Positions 50,202-63,292 of a DNA stretch of 64,000 nt are shown here, one piece after another. Source of the DNA: Physella acuta. Taxonomy: Eukaryota; Mollusca; Gastropoda; Physidae. Under the pieces are notes generated by a model. The model was not told the DNA's origin. It saw only the letters and a program-made list of their open reading frames with translations, and searched no databases. A program made the position numbers and the translations under genes. Numbering within the stretch: the stretch's first letter is position 1; every line of letters begins with the position of its first letter. Location of the stretch: assembly GCF_028476545.1 (NCBI RefSeq), contig NW_026731910.1:62001-126000 (forward strand). Direction: 5' to 3'.

Positions 50202-50632
50202 GGGTGTCGTCCATAAATGACGTCACACTCGTAGGGGGAAGAGAGGGTCCGTAATTTTGTGACGGTGTGTGATGAGGGGGGGGGGGGGGGGTTCAGATAG
50301 TGCGACAACACACTTTTGAATTTTAAAAAAGCAATGTTAGAAAACGAATTTTAGACGTTATTTCGCGTTTTAGAAAACTGTTTTAATAAATTGTAATTGT
50401 AATAGGAATTGATTAAAATACTCTATTTTGACATAGTTCAGACAAGAATTTGGAAAATATCGATGTTTTAAAAAAAATTCAACTGCAATTTTAAGGGGGG
50501 GGTGGGGTTGTTGGCTGAGGTGTAACGTCATTTTAGGGGGAGCGTCTTTTTTTTGTGACGATGTGTGACGGAGGGGAGGGGGAAGGTAAAAATCGTCAAA
50601 AAAAAGTTTAACGTCATTTATGGATGATCTCT
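50202..50632. mobile_element. Non-autonomous DNA transposon, CATAAATGACGT ends
   Basis: Left GGGTGTCGTCCATAAATGAC, right GTCATTTATGGATGATCTCT (inverted). The interior repeats 'tgtgacggtgtgtgatgagggg' near 50260 and 'tgtgacgatgtgtgacggagggg' near 50556. The ends resemble the Harbinger-like element at 43678 (TGACGTC next to CCAT). A clear target duplication is not seen. No transposase. Confidence 0.68.
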
Positions 50633-51567
50633 TGAACATATCGACATATTAGACTATAGAAAAAAACTAAAGCCGATTGGTACTACTTAACGGAAAAGTC
50701 CACAACTACATCACGTTAACCAACGATTCCCGCAGGTAAGTTTTCAAATTGCGTGACAAGATTCGATCGTCAGGTGGTCCTTATCGTCTGCTGGGTGCCA
50801 GAAGTGATAGACCAGGCCGCCACGATAACATCCAGTAAAGTGGGGTGTGAAACGCGGGCAGATAACCCTTCACCTTCCCCGTGTTTGTTGACGTGTAGAT
50901 GAGGGTGATCGGACCTGGGTGGGAGGGGCCAGGGGAGTGGGGGGGTTGACCGGTAGACGGAAGGAACGATAAACGCAGCATCAATCAACGTTAATTAAAT
51001 GCGCACTTGTTTATGCTGTGATTAGTCCTCGTTGTTTTGTGTGCGCTTTTTAAATCGGGGATTTTAATTAAATTATTAGCCGTGCAATTAATTTAGCGAT
51101 ACGTGATATGGACGTGGGCCTCAAGTTGACACGTCTTTAGAAGGAGTCTCGGTTTACGATCGATGTTTAGCAGCCTGAAATCCGCGGAGTAAAATATGAC
51201 GAAGCTGTTGAATCCGCGAAGTAATCCTACCTCTATTAGCATGAAGAGTGGAAAAAAAACGAGGCTTTTATAATAGACAAAAAAAAATACGCTTTGTTCT
51301 TTTTCAAACTGGATTGATGTCCTAGGTAATGAATGATTTAATGTTCTTTAGGATGAGTAAAAAAAAAACGTTCGAAATGAAATAAATAGTTTTGTTTTAA
51401 GTTATGGGAGATAAGTTACAAATGACGAGTATTTAAAAGTAATGTTTTTAGGGTCTACGCGTATGAATGTTGGAAAACTAGCAATTCTATTGAAAGTAAG
51501 CTAGAAGCTTTCAAGAACAAGTGCTTGTATTAAATGGGTAAAGAGTTGAAGGAGAGTGGTCTTGTTT
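50633..51567. other. Intergenic DNA with a GC-balanced island (50690-51200)
   Basis: Unique. It has ATTAATTTAGCG-, GTTAATTAAATG- and GATTAGTCC-type words near 50990-51095. Possible enhancer, otherwise nothing. Confidence 0.3.
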
Positions 51568-51940
51568 TGTTCTTCTTCTTCGTCGTCGTCGTTCTTAATT
51601 GGATTTATGTAGGAGGATTTAAACAAGTCCAACTTCGTGGATGAACTGGACTGTAGTCTAAAGATCTGCGGATGCCCCATATAATTTCTCCTTAAGTGGG
51701 GTGTATAGGGGCCGGTGTTTGGGTCGAGCCTGGTTGTACAAAGAGCAGTCCTGGAGGAAGTGCTCTGCATTCTCTGAGGCCATACCACAAGGACAAGTTT
51801 CGCCAAAACCAACTTTAGTTGTTTTTTTTATTATGTGCTGTTTCAGTGGCGTTTTCTGAGTCTGAAGATAATGTGTTGTTCTTGACGTGTTAATTTGTAA
51901 ACTCTGTCGTCGTATGCATAATTTAGGTGAGCGTCTGACG
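51568..51940 (-). pseudogene. LINE (I/jockey-type) 3' end, part 1
   Basis: On the minus strand DDRVYKLTRQEQHIIFRLR, then after a frameshift (about 51850) KQHIIKKTTKVGFGETCPCG and MASENAEHFLQDCSLYNQAR, ending TPLKEKLYGASADL-stop-TTVQFIHEVGLV-TAA (stop at 51619-51621). The CxCG...(A/T)EH(F/L)LQ(D/S)C motif followed by KLYG and a final GL(V/I) stop is the C-terminal zinc-knuckle tail that follows RNase H in many invertebrate LINEs annotated as jockey-like. A GAC/GAA-rich tail (reverse of 51571-51596) resembles the known 3' UTR end of such elements. One in-frame stop and at least one frameshift mark it as dead. Confidence 0.82.
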
Positions 51941-53895
<1,955 letters not shown>

Positions 53896-53965
53896 GTCTG
53901 ACGACATGTGAGATTGTTTGCGTTGTATGATTCTTTTGATGGTGTTCTAATATTCTTACAATCAG
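53896..53965 (-). pseudogene. LINE 3' region, part 2 beyond the hAT-like insertion
   Basis: Read on the minus strand, the sequence to the right of the hAT-like element gives IKRIIQRKQSHMSSDA, which runs in frame across the removed insertion (one GTCTGACG copy) into HLNYAYDDRVYKLTRQEQ of part 1. K-(x)n-W/H...Y-x-L(T/S)RxEQ is the usual order in these LINE tails. The right limit is uncertain. Confidence 0.6.
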
Positions 53966-54084
53966 AGGTTATAGCTAGAAACAGGACAAAATGGCTCTAA
54001 ACTTGCTGATGTCTGGAGCTCCAATGGGCATTAAGGTACGTACATAGTATTGGTGTTGTTGGGTTCATCTTTCTCGTTGACCAA

Positions 54085-54198
54085 CCCTTTCAAAACGATG
54101 ATGTGGCCAGCAATAGGCCGTCTCGGTAAAGATCTAAGCCTTGACCAATGGTAGCCAAGCATGCGGCTTTAACGGCTCTACCACTCAGCCACGCCGTT
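54085..54198 (-). repeat. tRNA-derived SINE, family 1-like fragment
   Basis: 'gatgatgtggccagcaataggccg' and a reversed tRNA-like head 'gcggctttaacggctctaccactcagccacgccg'. The middle of the body is missing. Confidence 0.6.
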
Positions 54199-54449
54199 AC
54201 ATTATCAACCAACGTGGGTTCGATAAAGGCCGTTTCTATCGTATTTACCGCGATGTGCGGCAATGTGCTGCCTAGCATAGTATATTAAGTAAGAATTCGA
54301 GTTCCGCTATACATTTTCTCTAGAGTAAAGATGCGATCTACATAATTACATATTTCACACGGAATTCTTAAATTCTTAATTTTAAATTCGCGATACACAC
54401 TGTCCCTAGTACAAACGAAGTATAACTGCTGCCCTTAATATATATATAC
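54199..54449. other. Short intergenic spacer
   Basis: No feature recognised. Confidence 0.4.
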
Positions 54450-55612
54450 TAGGCATGCTGCCCAGCTTCGCTTAGGCTTTCGAAAACATTGAGAATTTGA
54501 ATGCTTAATTAATTCGCCCGAGGGTCGGTCTACGACCTCAAGAGTTATGAAGAGGTTCCTCCGTGGACATTTTTTTTCGATTTATAGCTCATATAAGGTA
54601 CCGGTCAGTCGAGGTCAGTTTTGACCCCCTCATCGTAGACTTTTCGGCCAACCGGCCCCCGTGTTCTGTCGCCCCAAGCCAAATTTGAAGCGCCTGCGGC
54701 GCCGGGAAGTGCCCTATCGGACACCCGACAATCTAGATCTATATTCCTAAAAGAATTTTTTTTTTAAGTTTAGCCCGAGCATAATAAAAAAAAAATACAT
54801 TAACCAAGTTGACTTGGTGTGTCTCGAACCCGCACCACCTGCGTGGTTTAATGTACACTAACATCTCCGCTATTTAGGCACCTTATAATATACGGAGAAT
54901 GAAACACGTATTTTAAAATCTTAACTTACGCGAATATGCCTGTTCTTTCAAATTAATTTTTTTATCCCAAATTAGCCAGTTCCAAACAAAGATTTTGTAT
55001 AAAATAAATAAGTCTTGAAATAGTTTAGTCCTAATATAGAAATTTATTTTTGGAATTGATTTTAGAGAAGTTAGAGTCTAAATCTAGATCTTAGCGTCTA
55101 CGTCTAGATCTAGTTATTGCGTAGATTTAGATTTAGATTTAGTCTAGATCTAGAATCTCTAGATCTAGAATCCAAATACATAAAATAAATTTTATGAGTT
55201 TAGGCCGGAAAAATTGTATTGTATACATTTCATAGTGTACGTAGATCTAAATCAAATTTGAATGAAATAGTTCATTTCTTTTTATTCTAAACACGGCAGA
55301 TGACGTCATTAGTTAATGTATAAGCAATAGTGACGTCACAGTTTTATGCGTTCTTTTTCACATCCATTAATGCTTTTCCGGTTGCATAAATAATACTGTT
55401 TCTCTACATTCGAATACGCCTTTAATTTTTATTTTTCTTCTTTAAATAAAATTGTTGTTATACATTTAAAACATCTAACATATTATTTTCAACAAAAGTC
55501 CGTATAAAGTTCTCCATATATCGCTGCCGTTTCTGACGTGATGTCCGGCGAAAATATTTTGCGGACAGACAGAGAGAGAGAGAGAGGTGCGAACGTGGGG
55601 TTTTATAGATTT

Positions 55613-55640
<28 letters not shown>
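54450..55640. repeat. Unclassified interspersed repeat bounded by TA microsatellites
   Basis: Begins after 'taatatatatatacta' with 'ggcatgctgcccagcttcgcttagg' and ends with (GACA)n/(GA)n, 'gtgcgaacgtggggttttatag' and (AT)n (55616-55642). Mid-part bases 54813-54885 resemble a reversed tRNA-like segment (GGTTCGAG-type B box). Bases 55080-55165 are dense in TCTAGATCTAG. Frames are short and unrecognised. The 5' GCTGCCCAGCTTCGC and 3' TTTTATAGAT ends remind me of a repeat type frequent in molluscs, but I cannot place it in a family. Confidence 0.4.
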
Positions 55641-55648
<8 letters not shown>

Positions 55649-56923
55649 TTTTTAAAGTGCCGCCCTGATCGAAGCACCCTACCACACAGCACCCACTTCT
55701 GCTACGCCACAGCGTATTGTGCTTGACAGTAAATTAAAATGTTGATGGCATAATCCACCGAGATGGAACCTGCAATACCGTATCACTAGCACTTTAGGTG
55801 CCATTGAATCCCCCACACAAGGATGTCATGGCCGGAGTGATCGCCCTTCGATTTCACTTGTCCTGAAGCTGACATCAAAACCCGCTTTTTTTTTAATTCC
55901 CCCCCCCCCACTCTCACACCTCATTTGATGTGAAAATGTTTCCAATAATCGTTAAACTGTCTCCCATTTTTTTTACCTGTTTCTATTGATCAAGCGGTGT
56001 GTGTGTGTGTCTGTGTCTGTGTGCGTGTGTGTACGTGTGTGTGTCTGTGTGTGTGTGTGTTGATGTTGGGGGAGGTGGTCGGTCTTGTGCATGGTTTCTA
56101 CTCTAGCAGTGAAAAAAAAATAATTAAACAAATGTATCAAAGTCGGTTGTATGTGGGGGGGGGGGGAGAGTTATATGAATGGGTGGGTTAAAGAAGAAGG
56201 AGTGGGGGAGGCTGGGGGGGGGGGGCGACCCGCGGGTGTTGGCATGGGCCAACTCACGGGCACTAGAGCCTTGCTCTGTCGACGGAAATCGGCGTAATTA
56301 CCAGTTAAACTACAGAAATTAAGAGCTGGCCCACGAGCTAGCCGTGCCCAGCACGAACATGATATATGCATTTAGATTTCATTATAATTGTGCTCCTATC
56401 GCTCGGCTCGATCGCGCATGTATTGTCCCCTCGTCCCCTTCGGCGGGATTGAGATTCCGCTTCCGGGGGGGGGGGGGGGGGGCGCACGTCATTTTTCTGC
56501 ATTTAATTTTGAACCGTATTGAAAGCTTCTAGTTAAACCTATCATTTCACCTGTTAGGTAATTCGATGCTGGGAAAATTGTTTTTGTATGTTGTTCGGGC
56601 GCATGGATGAAACGGACGGGGCGGGGGGCAGGGATTTGCTTCGATTCTTAAAAAAAAAAATTAAAAATTCTTTAGATTGACACATTTTGTATACATCAAA
56701 GCCTGAACTCAAAACACGGCATCAAGCTAACAGTAACTGCCTTAAGTTAAAAAAAAAAGTAACTTAAGCATAATTAAATACCATGCAGTGCTATTATGTT
56801 TGGTACGGGATTTCATACTCAGAAGCATTTCACTGTTAAAATAGTGATCGATTCATTCAGTTTGTTTTCACTTATACAAAGGCCAATAAATAATTATTTA
56901 ATATTTATTAGTCTATTTATTCT
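55641..56923. other. Intergenic DNA, (GT)n and poly-G
   Basis: (GT)n with interruptions at 55997-56061. G-runs near 56155, 56215 and 56465. Frames at 56171-56371 and elsewhere are chance. No gene. Confidence 0.4.
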
Positions 56924-56927
56924 ATAT

Positions 56928-57746
56928 TGTTACGAACCCAAGCGATCTTTACCTGGGTTTGGTCCCATCGAGGAGGGCCAGGTAATTAAAATGAAATGCT
57001 TAGGCATGTTAATGCACTGACCAGTGCTGGTCGTGAGAATCTTTGGGCCGTGATGGCCACACCGGATTAGATTCCACGCGTGTAGGCGTGGCAGACTTGG
57101 AAGTCTTGGGGGACTCGGCTATTAACGTGGCCAACAGCCCATAAATTACCTGGTGACACCACGGGCTGACCGTTGATGCTTGATCTAGGCTAGTGACGGT
57201 CCGTGTTTTACGGCTGGGAAAACCTTCCAGTTCGCACAGGGCCGAGATGGACGGTCATGTCCTGACCTGACCTGACCTGGGGGTCAGGCTCGATTAACAA
57301 GGTTCCCACACTAGTCTGGGACGACTTGAGTACTTTAGGAGGGTAGACCGGAGACTGGGGGACACACTCGGACGGACACGGACACACTCGACACAGACAC
57401 TCGGGACACACAGACGGAGACGGACGTACTCGTCTCGGATAGCTAGGTTTAGAGGAGACATGGGTCGTCTTTGTGAGCTGGTGGAAAGCAACGACATGTT
57501 TTAGACTTAGGCTAGGCTAGACGGTTAGGGACAAGTAGGGTAGTCGTACTAAGTGCTTTAGTTGTTGTAGATAGCTGTGTATTTTTCCTATTGTGTTCCA
57601 TGTGGTGGCGGGTTAATGTTAGATGTTGTATTTTGTGGCGAATAAATAGAGATTACTGAAGTTGGCTTTTATTTATTTTTATTTTCTTCTTCTTGTTTAC
57701 GATCCCCTGACTAGTTCGAAAGGATTAGAGAAGGGGGTGCGTAACA
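56928..57746 (+). repeat. Left LTR (819 bp)
   Basis: TGTTACG...CGTAACA. It contains a polyadenylation-type AATAAA at 57641-57646 in the region expected for the R/U5 border, and a 'cctgacctgacctgacctggg' short repeat. Minus-strand 67-aa frames within it are shadows, identical in both LTRs. Confidence 0.92.
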
Positions 57747-57748
57747 AT

Positions 57749-57766
57749 TGGTGGCTAGCGTCTGGG
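57749..57766 (+). other. Primer-binding-site-like segment
   Basis: TGGTGGCTAGCGTCTGGG, starting with the TGG complementary to a tRNA CCA 3' end, 2 bp after the LTR. The tRNA species is not identified. Confidence 0.5.
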
Positions 57767-57959
57767 ATAGGACAGACAACGAGTTGAATAGTTTCTTTTG
57801 ATGCCATTTTCAGTTGGGGGCTCACGAGCTTGTGTTTTAGTTTTAAGTTTTATGAGTAGTGAGAGTAAAGTTGTTCACGGAATCAGGAGAGTTTTCCAAA
57901 CATTGAGTAAGTAGCGAGCTTATCACCTTTGTATTGACACTGAGTTTATTTTGCTTGAT

Positions 57960-58245
57960 TTTTATGTTGGTCCAGTAGAGCTGGAATTTTTTTTGTTGAT
58001 TCAGTATAGCTGGAGGGATTAATGCCCAGTATACTCGAATATTTTTGTGTGGTCCAGTGGAACTGGAGTGTTCGGGTTTATTCAGTACAGCTGGAGGGTC
58101 ATTCCCAGGTACGTGAATAAATTCGTAATTTTTATTTGGTTTGCTCAGTATAGCTGGAGGGTCAATTCCCAGTATACGTGAGTGAATCGTTTGTGATCCA
58201 GTGTAGCTGGATATCTTAGTTTGGTTGGCCCAGTATAGCTGGTGT
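57960..58245 (+). repeat. Array of nine CCAGTATAGCTGG-type hairpins in the element leader
   Basis: CCAGT(A/G)-x-AGCTGG or variants at about 57971, 58002, 58025, 58053, 58083, 58146, 58170, 58198 and 58229, several followed by AGGGTCAATTCCCAG. CCAG/CTGG arms give small stems with 5-nt loops. They lie in the untranslated leader between primer site and Gag-like frame, where packaging or translation signals of retroelements are usually located. Confidence 0.65.
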
Positions 58246-58374
58246 CTACCTGTTTCAAGTGTCAAAGGTGATAGCCGTACTTTTAATGTTTAAGTTAAAG
58301 TTGTTTGTTGTGAGCCACATTTTTTAGTAGTTAACCGCCACCATTTAGCTGGATAAGTTCCGTAAGTGTGAATC

Positions 58375-60180
58375 ATGGACGTAATGAGTTTTATTGAGTG
58401 TCCAACTCTAGAAGTTTTAGACAGGTTTTGTCGCTTAGAGTTGTTGCGTCTAGTTGAGCAGCTAGGACTAGAGGTTGATGTCTCGGATAGAGATAGAGTT
58501 CTACGAGATCATATTTGTGTTGAGTTGGTAAATACAGGTAGATTAGAGGAGGAGTGTCTAGACTCGATAGAATATTATGAGATAGGACGTATTAGGGTTG
58601 AAGAAATTGAGAGGAAGTATCAAGCTAAGTTGTTAGAGATCGCGAGAGAAAAAGAGGAGAAGTTGTTAGAGATTAGGAGGGATATATTCATGTCAGAATT
58701 TTGGAAGGAAATTGAGATTAAAAGTTTAGAGAAACTGTGCGGACATGAGGTTAAACTATTAGAGATCAAGAGGGAACGGGATTTACTTAGGCTATGGGAA
58801 GAGGCGAAGCTTAGTGGGTTGTTTGACTTTCCAGAATCTGTCTCTGTTTTCTCTCAGGCTAGTGTAGTAGTTTCCGAGGATCGGTATAGAGATGAAGATA
58901 GTTTGTTGTCTGATAGAGTTGGTAGTGAGTTATGTCAGTCTCAGACTAAGGCTGCCACTAGCTTTGGCTCAGTCCCTGAAGTCGACTCTAACCTAGCAGA
59001 ACCAGCACAAACGTCAAAACGTGCTGATAGCTTACGAGTTGAGAGTTGTGTGCCGACAAGTACTGAAGGCAGTCAGCAAGTTATTGGTTTAGATAAAATC
59101 ATGGCGACCACTCTGATGTTGACCAGTCATGAAAAGGGGCTGTCAATATCTGACCCAGTGGATACAACCACCGATGATATAACGGCAACCACTCTGATGT
59201 TGACCAGTCATGAAAAGGGGCAGTCAATATCAGAACCAGTGGTTACAACCACCGCTGAAATCACGGTAACCACCGAGAGAGTGAATACCCATGAGAACAG
59301 GCTGTCCTCGTCTGAACCTGAACCAGTAACTGCATCTGATCAAGACCTTACTACTTGTCATCTTGATGGCGTCATGACCTTATCCGGAGGTCATGTGAAT
59401 GGTGACCTACACCTTCAGTTAGACGAGTCAACGAATCTTCTGCCAGCCGCGGTAACAGACGAAATTGTTACCCATTGTCTTGGAGGTGAGCCTAACACGG
59501 GCTGTCCTCCCATTATCACAGCAGTGTTTAATTTCTCCCCGACCAAGTCCAGCAACCCAGAGGCCATGACCTCACCTGGAGGTCACGTGGATGGTGTTCT
59601 ACATCCAGAGATAGACGAGTCAACGAATCTTTTGCCAGCCTCGGTAACAGACGAAATTGTTACCCATTGTCTTGGAGGTGAGCCTAACACGGGCTGTCCT
59701 CCCATTATCACAGCAGTATTTGATTTCTCCCCGACCAAGTCCAGCAACCTGGAGGCCATGACCTCACCTGGAGGTCACGTGGATGGTGTTTTACATCCAG
59801 AGATCGAGGAGACGGTGAATCTTTTGTCCGCGTCGGCGACGAGCCAAGTCATTACCTCTTGTTTTGGAGTTGAGCCTAACTCAGGCTTCCCTCCCCTTAT
59901 CTCGGAGCTGATTTATTGTTCTTTGACCGACCCGGGGAAGACCGGTAATGTGACCTCAGCGGGTCATACTTCTCCCGTCAACCGAGAATGTGTACATGTG
60001 AGCGCATACCACCTCACTTTCACAGAGACGGGGCGTACAATCGACCTCTCTTTGTGCGGCTCGGTGTATTTGTTGTGGGCGGATAATATCTCCGTCACTA
60101 AAATTGTGCTGCGACGTTACAAAGTTCGGCTAAAGATTTATATTTACGGACTCATGATGACCCGAAAGACGGAAAACTAA
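58375..60180 (+). CDS. 601-aa Gag-like open frame of the LTR element
   Basis: The frame starts at ATG 58375 (context GTGAATCATGGACG) and ends TAA 60178-60180. Residues 1-55 (FIECPTLEVLDRFCRLELLR, with LEVDVSDRDRVLRDH) resemble, from memory, the N-terminal leader region of Gag proteins of animal Ty3/Gypsy elements. Residues about 70-150 are Glu/Lys/Arg-rich and likely coiled coil. Residues about 243-322 hold three 27-residue repeats (TTLMLTSHEKG...). Residues about 338-530 hold three 64-residue repeats (GGHVDGVLHPEIDESTNLLP, then VTHCLGGEPNTGCPPIITAV). No CCHC knuckle and no protease DTG/DSG motif is present. The repeats are Ser/Thr-rich and of unknown role. This is not a host gene, since it lies wholly between LTRs. 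Confidence 0.6.
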   Translation: MDVMSFIECPTLEVLDRFCRLELLRLVEQLGLEVDVSDRDRVLRDHICVELVNTGRLEEECLDSIEYYEIGRIRVEEIERKYQAKLLEIAREKEEKLLEIRRDIFMSEFWKEIEIKSLEKLCGHEVKLLEIKRERDLLRLWEEAKLSGLFDFPESVSVFSQASVVVSEDRYRDEDSLLSDRVGSELCQSQTKAATSFGSVPEVDSNLAEPAQTSKRADSLRVESCVPTSTEGSQQVIGLDKIMATTLMLTSHEKGLSISDPVDTTTDDITATTLMLTSHEKGQSISEPVVTTTAEITVTTERVNTHENRLSSSEPEPVTASDQDLTTCHLDGVMTLSGGHVNGDLHLQLDESTNLLPAAVTDEIVTHCLGGEPNTGCPPIITAVFNFSPTKSSNPEAMTSPGGHVDGVLHPEIDESTNLLPASVTDEIVTHCLGGEPNTGCPPIITAVFDFSPTKSSNLEAMTSPGGHVDGVLHPEIEETVNLLSASATSQVITSCFGVEPNSGFPPLISELIYCSLTDPGKTGNVTSAGHTSPVNRECVHVSAYHLTFTETGRTIDLSLCGSVYLLWADNISVTKIVLRRYKVRLKIYIYGLMMTRKTEN

Positions 60181-60718
60181 TTTGTGTTTCAAACCTACTA
60201 GAACTGTTCCCAAGATAGATTGTTTCATGTTTTCACAGGATGCAAGTGTTCTAATCAAAATGAACTGTTTTCAGGCTTAAAGAATGTACCTTTTACATGT
60301 CTTGTTTAAAAAAAAAATGTGTTATTGATGTTTTACATGATGATGAATTCGTGACAGTTTTTAATTGTATTGACAGGTTTTGTTGACTGATGACGTAACT
60401 ATCAGTAAAACGAAGACTGTTGGTTTCAACATTGAGATTATGTGCGACAGTGACATATGTGTTGCAGATTTGCGGTTTTATTTACTTTGATGTCTATGTT
60501 TGATGACATTGTGTTTGGGGTATTTAGTCAAACTTGTTATTGTGACTAAATCATCCACGTTTCTTATCTTTTTAGTAATGATTATGTTAAATGGATTTAG
60601 TCCCATTTAGGTTTATTCTGGGACTTTTGAGGAATTGTGAGACTGGTATGGTTGTCTAGTAAGAGAGGTTCAATTAATTCACCATGTAGTGGCGAATTAA
60701 TTTCTTGAAGGGTGGGGG
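60181..60718 (+). other. 3' untranslated part of the LTR element with polypurine tract
   Basis: No coding frame. GAAGGGTGGGGG at 60707-60718 abuts the right LTR as expected for plus-strand priming. Confidence 0.7.
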
Positions 60719-61737
<1,019 letters not shown>

Positions 61738-62594
61738 ATGACAAAATAAGCAAACCATAATTAAATATAATCAACTCTAATATAATAATGTTTTGGTTGT
61801 TTTAATAAGACAGCACAAGAAAGCACCGAAAGACAAACATTAAGCACTGAAAAGCACACCCCAATCAAGCCAAATCGCTTTAATAACACCACCACTGTAT
61901 AGAACAACATCCATGACCCTAACAACACACTCACAACATACACACAAATACACCCTGCACCACATACTAGCAACTCTCTATGTCCCTTTTTATTACCCTG
62001 GCTTGTAGTTTCGCCGATAAACCCCCTTCATCAAAGTCAATTCACGTTAATTAAAAAAACCTTCCGTCTGACCTAACAATAACCCAATACCACGCGTCGA
62101 GTACCCAAACCGGGTGACGGCATTGAGACCACGGTTTTGATGACGTTGTACACGAGTGCCGCGTCTAAAGAGCCGGCGCGTGAGAGCACGGCTCCTTCAT
62201 TGACGGAGCTGGGGAATTAAGAGCCGGACCATGTCTGCTACACGCTCCCAGCGTCGGGCCGGTAATAGCGAAGAAAATGTACGCGCCGAAATGAGCAAGC
62301 GGAATAAAAGTGTTTATTGAGGCAGGAGTAGACTGGGCCGTATGGATGGGGGTTGTCTAGCATTTAAGTCAATATAGAAATAAAATGGAGGAAGATTAAT
62401 TAGAATATATGTGCGTAAATTCCATAATGCCGTGAAATTTGCGAATTAATTATGATCAATTTCTGTTCGTATCTTGTTCAAGTTTTGAAAAAAATTCACA
62501 TAACAAAATAAAATAATCTTATTTTTAATTTTAATCTAGATCCATTTCTGTGCCTCAAGTCAAATCTTAAAATCCATGTAAAATTTAAGAATGG
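61738..62594. promoter_or_regulatory. Intergenic DNA with candidate regulatory island (62040-62460)
   Basis: Unique GC-balanced sequence with CACGTTAATTA, GGGGAATTAAGAG, GGTAATAGCG, TTTATTGAGG and 'ttaattatgatcaattt' words. No coding frame. It could be an enhancer, with no direct evidence. Confidence 0.2.
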
Positions 62595-62602
62595 TGATAG
62601 GA

Positions 62603-62942
62603 CAGAGGCGTAGCCACGGGAGTGCGGGTGAGGGGCGACCGCCCCGGACGCTGATCCTAGAGGAAACAAAACGGCTTGGGAAAGTTATAAAAAGTTATAT
62701 TCTGAGCTGCATTACTAAAACATACACAGTCAAAGTTAAGAAAACAAGACTACTGCTGAGCTTTTCCTGACTGGTTTAGTTGTTTTCTATATCAATGTTT
62801 TCACATTGCTTAGGGATATAGTTACTGGTAAAAGGCTCCCCCGACCTTTCCAAATAGGGGGGGGTGCATTTTTCAACGAGAATAACGATATACAAGTGCA
62901 AAAAGGGGGGGGGGGGGGACGAAAAGGGCCGCTACGCCTCTG
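62603..62942. mobile_element. Short hAT-like element, CAGAGGCGTAG family, copy d
   Basis: 340 bp, starts CAGAGGCGTAGCCACGG and ends CCGCTACGCCTCTG. Flanks TGATAGGA and TGATACGG agree at 6 of 8. 'Cgccccggacgctgatcctag' near the left is a relative of the 'ccccgggcgcc' block of other copies. A poly-G tract lies near the right end. No coding capacity. Confidence 0.82.
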
Positions 62943-63115
62943 TGATACGGAGAGTGTAGTATTTTGTCTTACACCGCCACCAAGACTCGTCTAATTTTAT
63001 TGTCACACAAGTCGAGTAAGCCTAAGAAGGTGAGTATTTTGATTACAAGTGACCAGTATATGACATACAATTTCTGGCCTGGTCGATTACGGAAATACTA
63101 TACTTGCGCCGGGGT

Positions 63116-63284
63116 GCACTGAAATTTCAGCAAGTGGGGTGAGGGGGATGGAGGGACTAGTTAAAGTTAATATTTACAATATAAAATTATGATTTTTTTA
63201 CTTTGGTGGGGGAGGGGGGGGGGTAGATGGGTCCAAAGGCATCTCCCCACTCCCCACTCGAAAAGATGCCTGAAAGAAACTCTG
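63116..63284. mobile_element. hAT-like CAGAGTTTCTTCC family, copy d (right end clear)
   Basis: The right end 'aaaagatgcctgaaagaaactctg' matches the family. 'ggcatctccccactccccactcg' and the G tract fit its interior. The left end is not certain and no duplication was found. Confidence 0.6.
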
Positions 63285-63292
63285 CATACGGT

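Noticed and set aside
57843-58265. 140-aa minus-strand frame (repeated YWA, PPAIL motifs)
   Set aside because: It reflects the hairpin motif array of the leader read backwards.
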